Assembly: GCA_002170885.2 (NCBI GenBank)
Contig: NHHR02000003.1
Span: 5,174-69,173 of the forward strand
Direction: 5' to 3'
Origin: Rhizobiales bacterium TMED168
GTDB lineage: Bacteria > Pseudomonadota > Alphaproteobacteria > MED-G09
Length of the DNA: 64,000 bases
Under the pieces are notes generated by a model. That model had not been told where the DNA came from and did no database searches. It was given only the letters and a program-made list of their open reading frames with translations. Position 1 is the stretch's first letter, and the number at the start of each line of letters is the position of its first letter. Position numbers and translations under genes: made by a program. This document shows positions 55,178-63,058 of this stretch, piece by piece.

Positions 55178-56521
55178 TTATTTCTTTAATTTCATATAAC
55201 TTTCCACCCAATGAATATCATAATTTCCTTTTAAAAATTCTTTTTCTTTAATTATTTCTTGGTAAAATGGAATTGTAGTTTTAATGCCTTCAATTACGAA
55301 CTCACTCAAAGCCCTGTCTAAGCGGGTTAAACATTTATCTCTGTCTTCACCATAGACTATAAGTTTGGCTATCATGCTATCATAGTAAGGTGGAATATTA
55401 ATACCGCTATAACAACCTGAGTCTACTCTAATACCTGGGCCACCTGGGGTATGAAAGTTATTAATTTTTCCAGGGCTTGGCATAAAGGATATGGGATCTT
55501 CAGCATTAACTCTACACTCAATTGAATGACCACAAAAAATGATCTCATTCTGTTTTTTTGATAATTTAAGATTATTGGCAATATTGATTTGCTCTTTTAC
55601 TAAATCAAATTTTGTTATTTCCTCTGTTACGGGATGTTCAACTTGCAGTCTTGTATTCATTTCCATAAAATAAAATTTATTATTTTCATATAAATATTCA
55701 ACAGTACCAGCACCGCTATACTCAATTTTTTTAAGTGCCTCAACAGTTAAATTACCAATATAATTTCTTGTTTTTTTATCAATTATTTTAGATGGTGTTT
55801 CTTCCAAAAGTTTTTGATTTCTTCTTTGCATAGAACAGTCTCGTTCTCCAAGATGAATCATGTTTCCAAAATTATCTCCAATTATCTGTACTTCTATGTG
55901 CTTAGGATTTTGTAAATATTTTTCAATATAAATAGTATCGTTGTCAAATGAGTTATCGGCTTCAGATTTTGCCTTTTTAACTGAAATTTCTAAATCTTTT
56001 TCACTGAAAACAACAACCATTCCTCTTCCACCACCACCCGCAGAGGCTTTTATAATAATAGGATAACCTATTTCTTCAGCTATTATCTTTGCATCATTAT
56101 AATTTTTAACTTCCCCATTTGAGCCTGGTATAACTGGCAAACCATATTTTTCTGCGGTTTTTTTTGCTAGAATTTTGTCACCCATTGTTTTTATATGATT
56201 TGCCTTTGGACCGATAAATTTAATATTATGAGCATCTAATTTTTGAACAAAACTTGCATTTTCAGATAGAAAACCATATCCAGGGTGAACTGCATCTGCG
56301 CCAGAAACTTCACATGCAGCAATTATTGATGGAATGTTAAGATACGATTCTTTTGATTGTGGAGGTCCAATGCATACACTTTCATCAGCCATTCTTACAT
56401 GCATTGCGTCCTTATCAGCTGTTGAGTAAACAGCAACTGTTTGAATACCAAGATCTTTGCAAGCCCTTAAGACCCTTACGGCAATCTCACCTCTGTTAGC
56501 AATTAAAATTTTTTCAAACAT
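55178..56521 (-). CDS. accC: acetyl-CoA carboxylase biotin carboxylase
   Basis: AccC carboxylates biotin on AccB with ATP and bicarbonate. The 447-residue protein begins MFEKILIANRGEIAVRVLRACKDLGIQTVAVYS. It has SAGGGGRGMVVV (ATP lid), ERDCSMQRRNQKLLEETPS and FYFMEMNTRLQVEHPVTE. The ATG at 56521 sits 1 nt after the accB stop; a TTG 9 nt earlier is less likely. It forms an operon with accB. Confidence 0.97.
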   Translation of the reverse strand: MFEKILIANRGEIAVRVLRACKDLGIQTVAVYSTADKDAMHVRMADESVCIGPPQSKESYLNIPSIIAACEVSGADAVHPGYGFLSENASFVQKLDAHNIKFIGPKANHIKTMGDKILAKKTAEKYGLPVIPGSNGEVKNYNDAKIIAEEIGYPIIIKASAGGGGRGMVVVFSEKDLEISVKKAKSEADNSFDNDTIYIEKYLQNPKHIEVQIIGDNFGNMIHLGERDCSMQRRNQKLLEETPSKIIDKKTRNYIGNLTVEALKKIEYSGAGTVEYLYENNKFYFMEMNTRLQVEHPVTEEITKFDLVKEQINIANNLKLSKKQNEIIFCGHSIECRVNAEDPISFMPSPGKINNFHTPGGPGIRVDSGCYSGINIPPYYDSMIAKLIVYGEDRDKCLTRLDRALSEFVIEGIKTTIPFYQEIIKEKEFLKGNYDIHWVESYMKLKK

Positions 56522-56522
56522 T

Positions 56523-56966
56523 TTATTCAATAATCACAAGTGGGTCGCCGAATTGAATAGGTTGTTCATTTTCAACAAGAATTTTTTTTATTAGACCATC
56601 TTTATCTGCTGGAATATTATTCATTGTTTTCATTGCTTCAATAATAAGAAGAGTATCACCTTTTTTTACTTGATCTCCCTCTTTTATGAATGGCTTGGAC
56701 TCTGGGTCAGGTTTTAAATATATTGTACCTACCATTGGAGATAAAATAGCATTTGATAAGTCATCTGATTCATTATCAATATTATTATTTTTTAATTCAA
56801 TGTTACTTAAATTATCTGTTGAAGGAGAAAAAGCCGTCTGAATATGCAAATTTTTTGCAACCTTTACTCTACCAACTTCTTTATTTTCAATTTCTATTTC
56901 AGTAAGACCTGTTTCTTCTAATAATTTAGATAATGAAATAATTAAATTCTTATCAAAATCAGCCAT
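56523..56966 (-). CDS. accB: acetyl-CoA carboxylase biotin carboxyl carrier protein
   Basis: The 147-residue protein carries biotin. The C-terminal domain has LSPMVGTIYLKPDPES, and the biotinylation motif EAMKTMNNIPADKDG near residue 110 uses an E(A/S)MK site. The middle is a low-complexity linker rich in Asn and Asp. With AccC and a carboxyltransferase elsewhere it supplies malonyl-CoA for the fab genes. An AGAGAGG lies before the ATG. Confidence 0.96.
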   Translation of the reverse strand: MADFDKNLIISLSKLLEETGLTEIEIENKEVGRVKVAKNLHIQTAFSPSTDNLSNIELKNNNIDNESDDLSNAILSPMVGTIYLKPDPESKPFIKEGDQVKKGDTLLIIEAMKTMNNIPADKDGLIKKILVENEQPIQFGDPLVIIE

Positions 56967-56984
56967 TTTTACCTCTCTCAGATT

Positions 56985-57428
56985 TTATTTATTTTCAATA
57001 GTTTTTATTATACTCTCTAATGCAAAAATATAACCATCTATTCCAAAACCACTTATAACACTGTCAGCTGCCATAGAAACATAAGAAGAGTGTCTAAATT
57101 TTTCTCTTTTGTATATATTTGATATATGTACTTCAATGATTGGAACATTAAGTGATAGTAGTGCATCATAAATTGCAACAGAAGTATGAGTATACCCAGC
57201 AGGATTTATAATTAATCCATGAGATTTTTTTCGTGCATCATGAATTAATTCAATAAGCTCACCCTCATGATTTGACTGTTTAAATATTATTTCCACACTT
57301 TTTGATTTAACAAATTCTTCAGTTAGATTTTTAATATCATCTATTGAGCTTGATCCATATATCTCAGGTTCTCTCTCGCCCAAGAGATTAAGATTTGGCC
57401 CATTTAATATATAAATTAATTTTTTCAT
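56985..57428 (-). CDS. aroQ: type II 3-dehydroquinate dehydratase
   Basis: AroQ dehydrates 3-dehydroquinate in the shikimate pathway. The 147-residue protein has YILNGPNLNLLGEREPEIYGSSSIDDI (active-site Arg and Tyr), SNHEGELIELIHDA, IINPAGYTHTSVAIYDAL and IEVHISNIYKREKFRHSSYVS. It overlaps the upstream DsbA-like gene by 4 nt (ATGA). aroQ next to accB-accC is a common order in proteobacteria. Confidence 0.97.
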   Translation of the reverse strand: MKKLIYILNGPNLNLLGEREPEIYGSSSIDDIKNLTEEFVKSKSVEIIFKQSNHEGELIELIHDARKKSHGLIINPAGYTHTSVAIYDALLSLNVPIIEVHISNIYKREKFRHSSYVSMAADSVISGFGIDGYIFALESIIKTIENK

Positions 57429-58144
57429 TTATTTAATAAACTCAACATTTCATTTTTTCCTATTGCTCCAGGAATTAATTTATTTTTAATAATAAAAGCT
57501 GGGGTTCCCCTCACTTCGATTAGTTCTGCAAGCCTATAGTTTTCATTTATTAATATTACAGTTTCATTACTATTCATATCATTTTTAAGCTTTTCAAAAT
57601 TAATTTTAAGTTTTTCTGAAATTTTTATAATATCCTCAATTGTTATAGGACCAGAAAAATTCATTAATTCCTGGTGAAATTCAAAATATTTACCTTGTTT
57701 CTTAGAAGCTATTGACGCCTTTGAGGCCAAAATTGAACTTTCTCCCAACACGGGTAATTCTTTTAGAATGATTTTTACATTTTTATTTTCTAAAATTAAA
57801 TCCATGATTTCAGAAAAACTTCTTTTACAATAGCCGCAATTATAATCAAAAAATTCTATTATAACCTCACTTCCATTCTTATTACCTAAAAATAAGTCAC
57901 TATTTTTAACTAATTCTTCATAATGAAGGGATACTTTTTTTTCAGTATTTTGTCTTTTAATTTCATCTAATCTTTCTATAACTCTTGGAAGAATACTATC
58001 ATCGTTAGTTAAAATTTTTACTATGGCCTCATCACTTGGTGCTAATTTTTTATTTACATAAAAAAAGAAAATTAAATTAATAATTATTAGAATACCCGCT
58101 AGATAAGGAAGATATTTTTTGATTTTTTTAACTAGACTGGACAT
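57425..58144 (-). CDS. DsbA-family thioredoxin-like protein
   Basis: The roughly 239-residue protein has one N-terminal membrane span (about residues 10-28) and a thioredoxin-like domain: VIIEFFDYNCGYCKRSFSEI with the CGYC active site near residue 104, and VRGTPAFIIKNKLIPGAI with the cis-Pro. This is the bacterial Com1/DsbA-like periplasmic type that makes or shuffles disulfides. LptD in this window has cysteines that would need such an enzyme. An alternative ATG is at 58156. Confidence 0.9.
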   Translation of the reverse strand: MSSLVKKIKKYLPYLAGILIIINLIFFFYVNKKLAPSDEAIVKILTNDDSILPRVIERLDEIKRQNTEKKVSLHYEELVKNSDLFLGNKNGSEVIIEFFDYNCGYCKRSFSEIMDLILENKNVKIILKELPVLGESSILASKASIASKKQGKYFEFHQELMNFSGPITIEDIIKISEKLKINFEKLKNDMNSNETVILINENYRLAELIEVRGTPAFIIKNKLIPGAIGKNEMLSLLNK

Positions 58145-59487
58145 CTTTTTTTCCATTTTGCTTTGTTCTTTGAGTCGAGAAGAATATCTTCAGCTCTTAA
58201 TTTATAAATATCTGAATTAGTAAAGTATCTTAGTGATTTCTTAGCATGAAATGATGCCATTTTAATATTACCTGTAAGAAAATGCCTTTCTGCTGATGAT
58301 ATTTCGGCCATTCCAATGTTATCCATGTTTGAATATGCTATGGCTAACTGGAACCAGGTATGAGAGTTTTTTTTATCATATTTTAATGACTCTTTAAGTA
58401 AGCTGATAGCATTTTCAGAGTCATTTTCTCTGTTTCTAGCATTGAGAGCAGTTGCAAGACCAACCATTAAAAGTGGTTCTTTAGGTCTAAGTTTTAAAGA
58501 TTTTGAGTATGGTTTAATTGAGTCTTCAATTTTTCCTGATTCATATAGAATTTGACCTTTTAATTCTAAAAACCATGGATTATTTGGATAATCTTTTATT
58601 AATTCATTAAGAATATTCATAGATTTCTTAAGGAGTGCTTGCCTATAGTAGGCAACTGCTAGTGCATATTTATGGTCATCTGAGTCAATAATATTTTTTT
58701 TTATAATATCATTTGTATTATTTAAAAAACCATCTAACTTTGCCTGTATCATTTTATAATCATAAATTAATGTTTTGTTATCTTTTTCATTTATATATTC
58801 AGAATTTTTTACTTTTTCTTCTAATGATCTTATCCTATCTCTTGACATAGGGTGGCTTCTTACTCTTATTTTTTGTTGGCGTGGACTCAAAGCCTCTTGA
58901 TTTGCAAAGCTGTAGAGCACATCAAGCATTCCAGTAGACGATTTTTCTATTTTTTCTAAATATTGAAAAGCAGCTTGGTCTGCTGCAGACTCTTGCCCTC
59001 TGGAATATTTTGCTAGCATGCCTTTTGCAATTTGTTGACTACCAAGTAATAGCGCTTGTGCAGCGTCACCTTCTCCAGCAATTGCAGCGCCAACTCCTAG
59101 CAAAAGTCCAATTAACATTGGGGTTTGGGTTTTTTCTAGTGCCTTATCTGAGCGAGCTAAGTGACCGCCTGCTATGTGTCCGGTTTCGTGAGCTAAAACA
59201 CCTCTCAACATCGCAGGATTATCAAATGACTGAATTAATCCTGTATTAATAAATACTTTTTGTCCACATGCAACAAATGCATTAACTGCATCATCATTGA
59301 ATATATATATATCAACGGCATTTAGGTTTAAATTTGCCGCTTCAAATATAGGGTTTGCCATATCTTTAAGAAATTTTTCTATTTCTGCATCTCTTATAAT
59401 ATTGGCATTTAAGCCAGTATTAAAAATTAGCAGAAAAATAATTAAAAATTTTTTAAATAAATCTCTTTTTTTAAAAAAAATTAACAT
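58132..59487 (-). CDS. M48 family metalloprotease (BepA-like) with TPR repeats
   Basis: The 451-residue exported protein has a signal peptide (about residues 1-30) and the zinc motif HETGH (in VLAHETGHIAGGHLA) near residue 105. RGQESAADQAAFQYL supplies the third ligand. The C-terminal half has TPR-like repeats (YYRQALLKKSMNILNELIKDYPNNPWFLELKGQI). This matches BepA, which helps fold or degrade LptD and other outer-membrane proteins. It is codirectional with the DsbA-like gene, overlapping by 13 nt. Confidence 0.93.
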   Translation of the reverse strand: MLIFFKKRDLFKKFLIIFLLIFNTGLNANIIRDAEIEKFLKDMANPIFEAANLNLNAVDIYIFNDDAVNAFVACGQKVFINTGLIQSFDNPAMLRGVLAHETGHIAGGHLARSDKALEKTQTPMLIGLLLGVGAAIAGEGDAAQALLLGSQQIAKGMLAKYSRGQESAADQAAFQYLEKIEKSSTGMLDVLYSFANQEALSPRQQKIRVRSHPMSRDRIRSLEEKVKNSEYINEKDNKTLIYDYKMIQAKLDGFLNNTNDIIKKNIIDSDDHKYALAVAYYRQALLKKSMNILNELIKDYPNNPWFLELKGQILYESGKIEDSIKPYSKSLKLRPKEPLLMVGLATALNARNRENDSENAISLLKESLKYDKKNSHTWFQLAIAYSNMDNIGMAEISSAERHFLTGNIKMASFHAKKSLRYFTNSDIYKLRAEDILLDSKNKAKWKKRCPV

Positions 59488-59513
59488 TACTTTCTTCCTG
59501 AACTTAATTAAAT

Positions 59514-61616
59514 TTAACCTTTATTCCACCATCCTGATTTGGGTTTCTCTTTCTTTTCATTTCCTTTTATTGGTGCACCGATATGATTAATATTTTTAGG
59601 TTCATTATCTGGGGAAGGACTTTTGACTTTTTCTAATTTTTTTACACTTTTAATATTTTTTCCTACTTTTAACTTGTCATCTTTTTTTTCATTTTGATTA
59701 ATACTCTCAGTTTTAATATTATTTGGTTTATTTTTTGAACTGTTAGAAGGCTTTTTTTTCGTTATTTTCTTTTCATTCTTATTACTTTTTAAAGAATTTT
59801 GATTACTTCGTAATTCATGATTTTTATTGATATTTTCATTGTTTTGATTTTCCAGTGGAGGTTTTACTGATTTATGATTTTTAGGTTTTTTTCTTTTTTT
59901 ATTGTTTCTATTTTGTTTCTGGTCTTTTGGATTTTCAAATGCATTATTATTAACTATTTTATCAGTTTTAATTTCATTACCATTTGAGTCAAAAGCCTTT
60001 ATTGAGCTTTCATTGCCTTTAAGAAGTGCATTTCCATAAAAATTGATGGATGTATTTTTATTATTTTCTAAATCAATTAGAAGGTTCCTTTTTTGATTTA
60101 CTAAATAATTTAATATTTCATTTGGTATATCGGCCTTAATTTTTTTGATATTATCTTTGATACCTATTTCACTTATTGTTCTCAATACTTCGAGTGATCT
60201 AGAATCAATAGATCTAATTAATCCAGTACCTTCACAGTTAGAACAGGGGCTATAAACACCTTCTTGGATGCTAGATCTTATTCTTTGTCTGGACATTTCC
60301 AATAGACCGAAACTACTTATTTTTCCAACCTGAATTTTCGACCTATCAGACTTTAATGACTCCTTAAGTTTTTTTTCTACAGACCTTCTATTAGCAAACT
60401 TCTCCATATCAATAAAATCTATAACAACTAAACCAGCCATATCCCTTAGCCTTAATTGTCTTGCAATTTCTTCAGCAGCTTCAAGATTTGTTTTTATAGC
60501 TGTTTCTTCAATATTATGGTATCTTGTAGAACTACCCGAATTTACGTCAATTGCTACCAGAGCTTCAGTTTGATTTAAAACTAACGACCCACCTGAAGGT
60601 AAAAATACTTCATCAGCATAAATCGATGATAGTTGTTGTTCAATATTATTTTTCTGAAATATTGAAGACTCTTCTTTCCATTCTTTAATTTTAACAGCAT
60701 GACTAGGCATTAGAAGTTTCATAAAATTTTTGGCAATTTTATAAGTTTCCTTACCTTCAATAAAGACATTGTCAATTTCTTTTGAATATAAGTCCCTCAA
60801 AGACCTTTGAATAACTCCCCCATCTTCATATATCAACGATGGAGCATTTGAGGAAAGAGTATTTTCTTTGATTTTATCCCATGTTTTAGTTAGGTATTTG
60901 TAATCTCTTTTTATTTCAGTTGAGGTGGTTTTTGCACCCGCTGTTCTAATTATTAAACCCATACTCTTAGGTACATTTAATTTTTCTAAAGTATTTTTTA
61001 ATTTCTTTCTCTCATTTTGATTTTTAATTCTTCTACTAATACCTCCACCAGATGTGCTATTTGGCATAAATACACAATACCTTCCTGGTATTGAGGTATA
61101 AGTAGTAATAGCAGCACCCTTATTCCCTCTTTCTTCTTTAGTTATCTGAATTAATAATATCTGGTTCTTTTTAATTACTTCTTGAATTTTATAATTTTTG
61201 GTTAAATCTTTATTTCTTTTCTTATTTATTGTTTCGATTTCCTCTAAATCATCACCACCAACATCCTCGATATGAGATGGATCATTTAAATTCTCATTGC
61301 CCTCTTCAACAATGTCATCGTTTACAATTACATTAGAATTTTTTTCTAAAATAGCTTCTTTATCTGCAACAGGGATCTGATAATAATCTGGATGAATTTC
61401 TGCAAAAGGTAGAAAACCATTTCTATTGCCGCCATAATCGACAAAAGCTGCTTGAAGTGAAGGCTCTACTCTTGTAACTTTAGCTAAATATATATTTCCT
61501 CGTATTGGACGCCTTGAGTCAAACTCAAAATCATATTCCTCCAATCGATTGTTTTTTATTACCGCAACTCTCACTTCTTCCTGATGAGCTGCGTCTATTA
61601 ATATTTGATTTGTCAT
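59514..61616 (-). CDS. rne: ribonuclease E/G
   Basis: RNase E is the main endonuclease of RNA decay. The 700-residue protein has the S1 domain (NIYLAKVTRVEPSLQAAFVDYGGNRNGFLPFAEIHPDYY) with an acidic insertion about residues 80-140, as in other alphaproteobacteria. The catalytic core includes VAIDVNSGSSTRY and VVIDFIDM with metal Asp residues, and a zinc-link CSNC. The last 170 residues are basic, Asn/Lys-rich and low complexity, the scaffold-type region. The ATG at 61616 has GGAG upstream; a TTG at 61631 is rejected. Confidence 0.95.
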   Translation of the reverse strand: MTNQILIDAAHQEEVRVAVIKNNRLEEYDFEFDSRRPIRGNIYLAKVTRVEPSLQAAFVDYGGNRNGFLPFAEIHPDYYQIPVADKEAILEKNSNVIVNDDIVEEGNENLNDPSHIEDVGGDDLEEIETINKKRNKDLTKNYKIQEVIKKNQILLIQITKEERGNKGAAITTYTSIPGRYCVFMPNSTSGGGISRRIKNQNERKKLKNTLEKLNVPKSMGLIIRTAGAKTTSTEIKRDYKYLTKTWDKIKENTLSSNAPSLIYEDGGVIQRSLRDLYSKEIDNVFIEGKETYKIAKNFMKLLMPSHAVKIKEWKEESSIFQKNNIEQQLSSIYADEVFLPSGGSLVLNQTEALVAIDVNSGSSTRYHNIEETAIKTNLEAAEEIARQLRLRDMAGLVVIDFIDMEKFANRRSVEKKLKESLKSDRSKIQVGKISSFGLLEMSRQRIRSSIQEGVYSPCSNCEGTGLIRSIDSRSLEVLRTISEIGIKDNIKKIKADIPNEILNYLVNQKRNLLIDLENNKNTSINFYGNALLKGNESSIKAFDSNGNEIKTDKIVNNNAFENPKDQKQNRNNKKRKKPKNHKSVKPPLENQNNENINKNHELRSNQNSLKSNKNEKKITKKKPSNSSKNKPNNIKTESINQNEKKDDKLKVGKNIKSVKKLEKVKSPSPDNEPKNINHIGAPIKGNEKKEKPKSGWWNKG

Positions 61617-61631
61617 AAATTTTTTCTCCAA

Positions 61632-61746
61632 AATCTGGAAATAAAATTAATCTATTATTTTTATTATAAAAATTTAACATTTAATATTCTTATGCCTCCA
61701 GATTGTTAACTGTTTTTATAATTAGTGACTTTTAAATATTCACTAA
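61632..61746 (-). promoter_or_regulatory. possible structured rne leader with two inverted repeats
   Basis: Between rne and the divergent amidase gene, AATCTGGA (61632-61639) and TCCAGATT (61697-61704) form an 8-bp inverted repeat, the nearer arm lying next to the rne ribosome-binding site. Further out, TTAGTGA (61722-61728) and TCACTAA (61740-61746) form a 7-bp hairpin with an 11-nt loop. In other bacteria rne is controlled through hairpins in its own leader. Here the pairing is visible, but transcription start and role are unknown. Confidence 0.4.
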
Positions 61747-61820
61747 CTATTAAATAATTTTAATTCTTTAATCTAAAATTATATTAGATTTATAAATTTA
61801 TTTAGGTTAAATTTAACACC

Positions 61821-61848
61821 TTGTATACTTTTACATTTCATTTAATAC
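61821..61848 (+). promoter_or_regulatory. weak candidate promoter for the amidase gene
   Basis: TTGTAT at 61821-61826 and TAATAC at 61843-61848 lie 16 nt apart, about 37 nt before the ATG at 61886. AAGGAAG follows, but it is about 23 nt from the ATG and poorly placed as a ribosome-binding site. The match could be by chance in such AT-rich DNA. Confidence 0.3.
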
Positions 61849-61885
61849 CTTTGGCAAGGAAGTATTCAAAATAATTAAAAAACAA

Positions 61886-63046
61886 ATGTTATCTTTTAAA
61901 AAAATATTTAAAGTTTTAATATCTTTCCTAATACTTTTTAATTTCTCTAATTTACTTTCTAATGAATTGTCTGAAATATCAAAGTTAAGAGTAATTAACA
62001 CTTCTGAAGGTAGTAGAATAATAATTGAAAGCGAAAAATCTATAAAATATGAAGTATTTTCATTGAAAAATCCGAGTAGATTAGTCGTTGATTTAGCAAA
62101 AATCAAATTTTCAGATAATTTTTTACTTCCTAAAAAAAAAGGTATTGTAGAAAAAATAAGAATTGGTTCATTTAGCAATGATATTTCTAGAATTGTTTTT
62201 GATCTTAATAAACCTCTTAAAAATATTAAAACAAAATTATTAACACCCAGTAGTGGAGAAAAGAGAATGCTCTCCATAGAGTTAGAAAGTAATAACAAAG
62301 TATTAATTAGTAAGGAAAGTAATAATTATACAAATACATATAAAAAAATTAGGTCATCCAAGAAAAGAAAAACAATTGTTATTGATCCAGGGCATGGAGG
62401 AAAAGATCCAGGTACATCATTTTTAGGAGAATTAACCGAGAAAGATATTGTTTTGAGCTTTTCTAAAATACTTAAGAACAAATTAATAGATAACGGATAT
62501 CGTGTTTTTTTAACCAGAGATAAAGATGAGTTTATAAAATTAAATAATAGAGTTGAATTTGCTAAAAAAAAGGGTGCAGATTTATTTATATCAATTCATG
62601 CTGATGCATCAAACAAGGAGTCAATTAGAGGATTCTCTGTTTACACTTTATCAAGAAAAAAAATGGATAAAGAGGCTGAAAAAGTAGCAAATCTTGAAAA
62701 CAAGGGATCTGTTTTTTCTAGAAAGGGCCTAATCGGAATAAATCTTCAACAAGGCAGGAGTGTAATTGAACATTATCATATTAATAAAGCTTTTAAAAAA
62801 GCTAATACATCTTCTAAAGAATTTTCAGATATTTTAGTTAACAGAGTCTCTGAAAAAACGATTTTATTAAATCGACCTCAAAGATATGCTGGGTTTGCAG
62901 TTTTAAAATCTCCAAATTATCCAAGTGTCTTAGTTGAGCTTGGTTTTATTACTAACAAAAAGGATAGAAATAATTTGAAGAGTAGAAATTGGCAGTCTAT
63001 TTTAGCAAATAAGTTTGTTGATGCAATTAATGAAAATTATAAGTAA
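61886..63046 (+). CDS. N-acetylmuramoyl-L-alanine amidase (AmiC-like)
   Basis: The 386-residue exported protein has a signal peptide (about residues 1-27), an AMIN domain (residues about 35-135, with LRVINTSEGSRIIIESEKSI), and an Amidase_3 catalytic domain with VIDPGHGGKDPGTSFLGELTEKDIV (zinc His) and SIHADAS, ending near SVLVELGFITNKKDR with the catalytic Glu. It splits peptidoglycan at the septum during cell division. Position before prfB is reported for amidases in alphaproteobacteria, often with a penicillin-binding gene between; none is here. Confidence 0.93.
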   Translation: MLSFKKIFKVLISFLILFNFSNLLSNELSEISKLRVINTSEGSRIIIESEKSIKYEVFSLKNPSRLVVDLAKIKFSDNFLLPKKKGIVEKIRIGSFSNDISRIVFDLNKPLKNIKTKLLTPSSGEKRMLSIELESNNKVLISKESNNYTNTYKKIRSSKKRKTIVIDPGHGGKDPGTSFLGELTEKDIVLSFSKILKNKLIDNGYRVFLTRDKDEFIKLNNRVEFAKKKGADLFISIHADASNKESIRGFSVYTLSRKKMDKEAEKVANLENKGSVFSRKGLIGINLQQGRSVIEHYHINKAFKKANTSSKEFSDILVNRVSEKTILLNRPQRYAGFAVLKSPNYPSVLVELGFITNKKDRNNLKSRNWQSILANKFVDAINENYK

Positions 63047-63058
63047 AATATATCTAAA

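Noticed and set aside
61831..62298. 155-codon open frame on the minus strand opposite the amidase N terminus
   Set aside because: The plus strand here encodes a signal peptide and AMIN domain. The minus frame has no family features and looks like a shadow.
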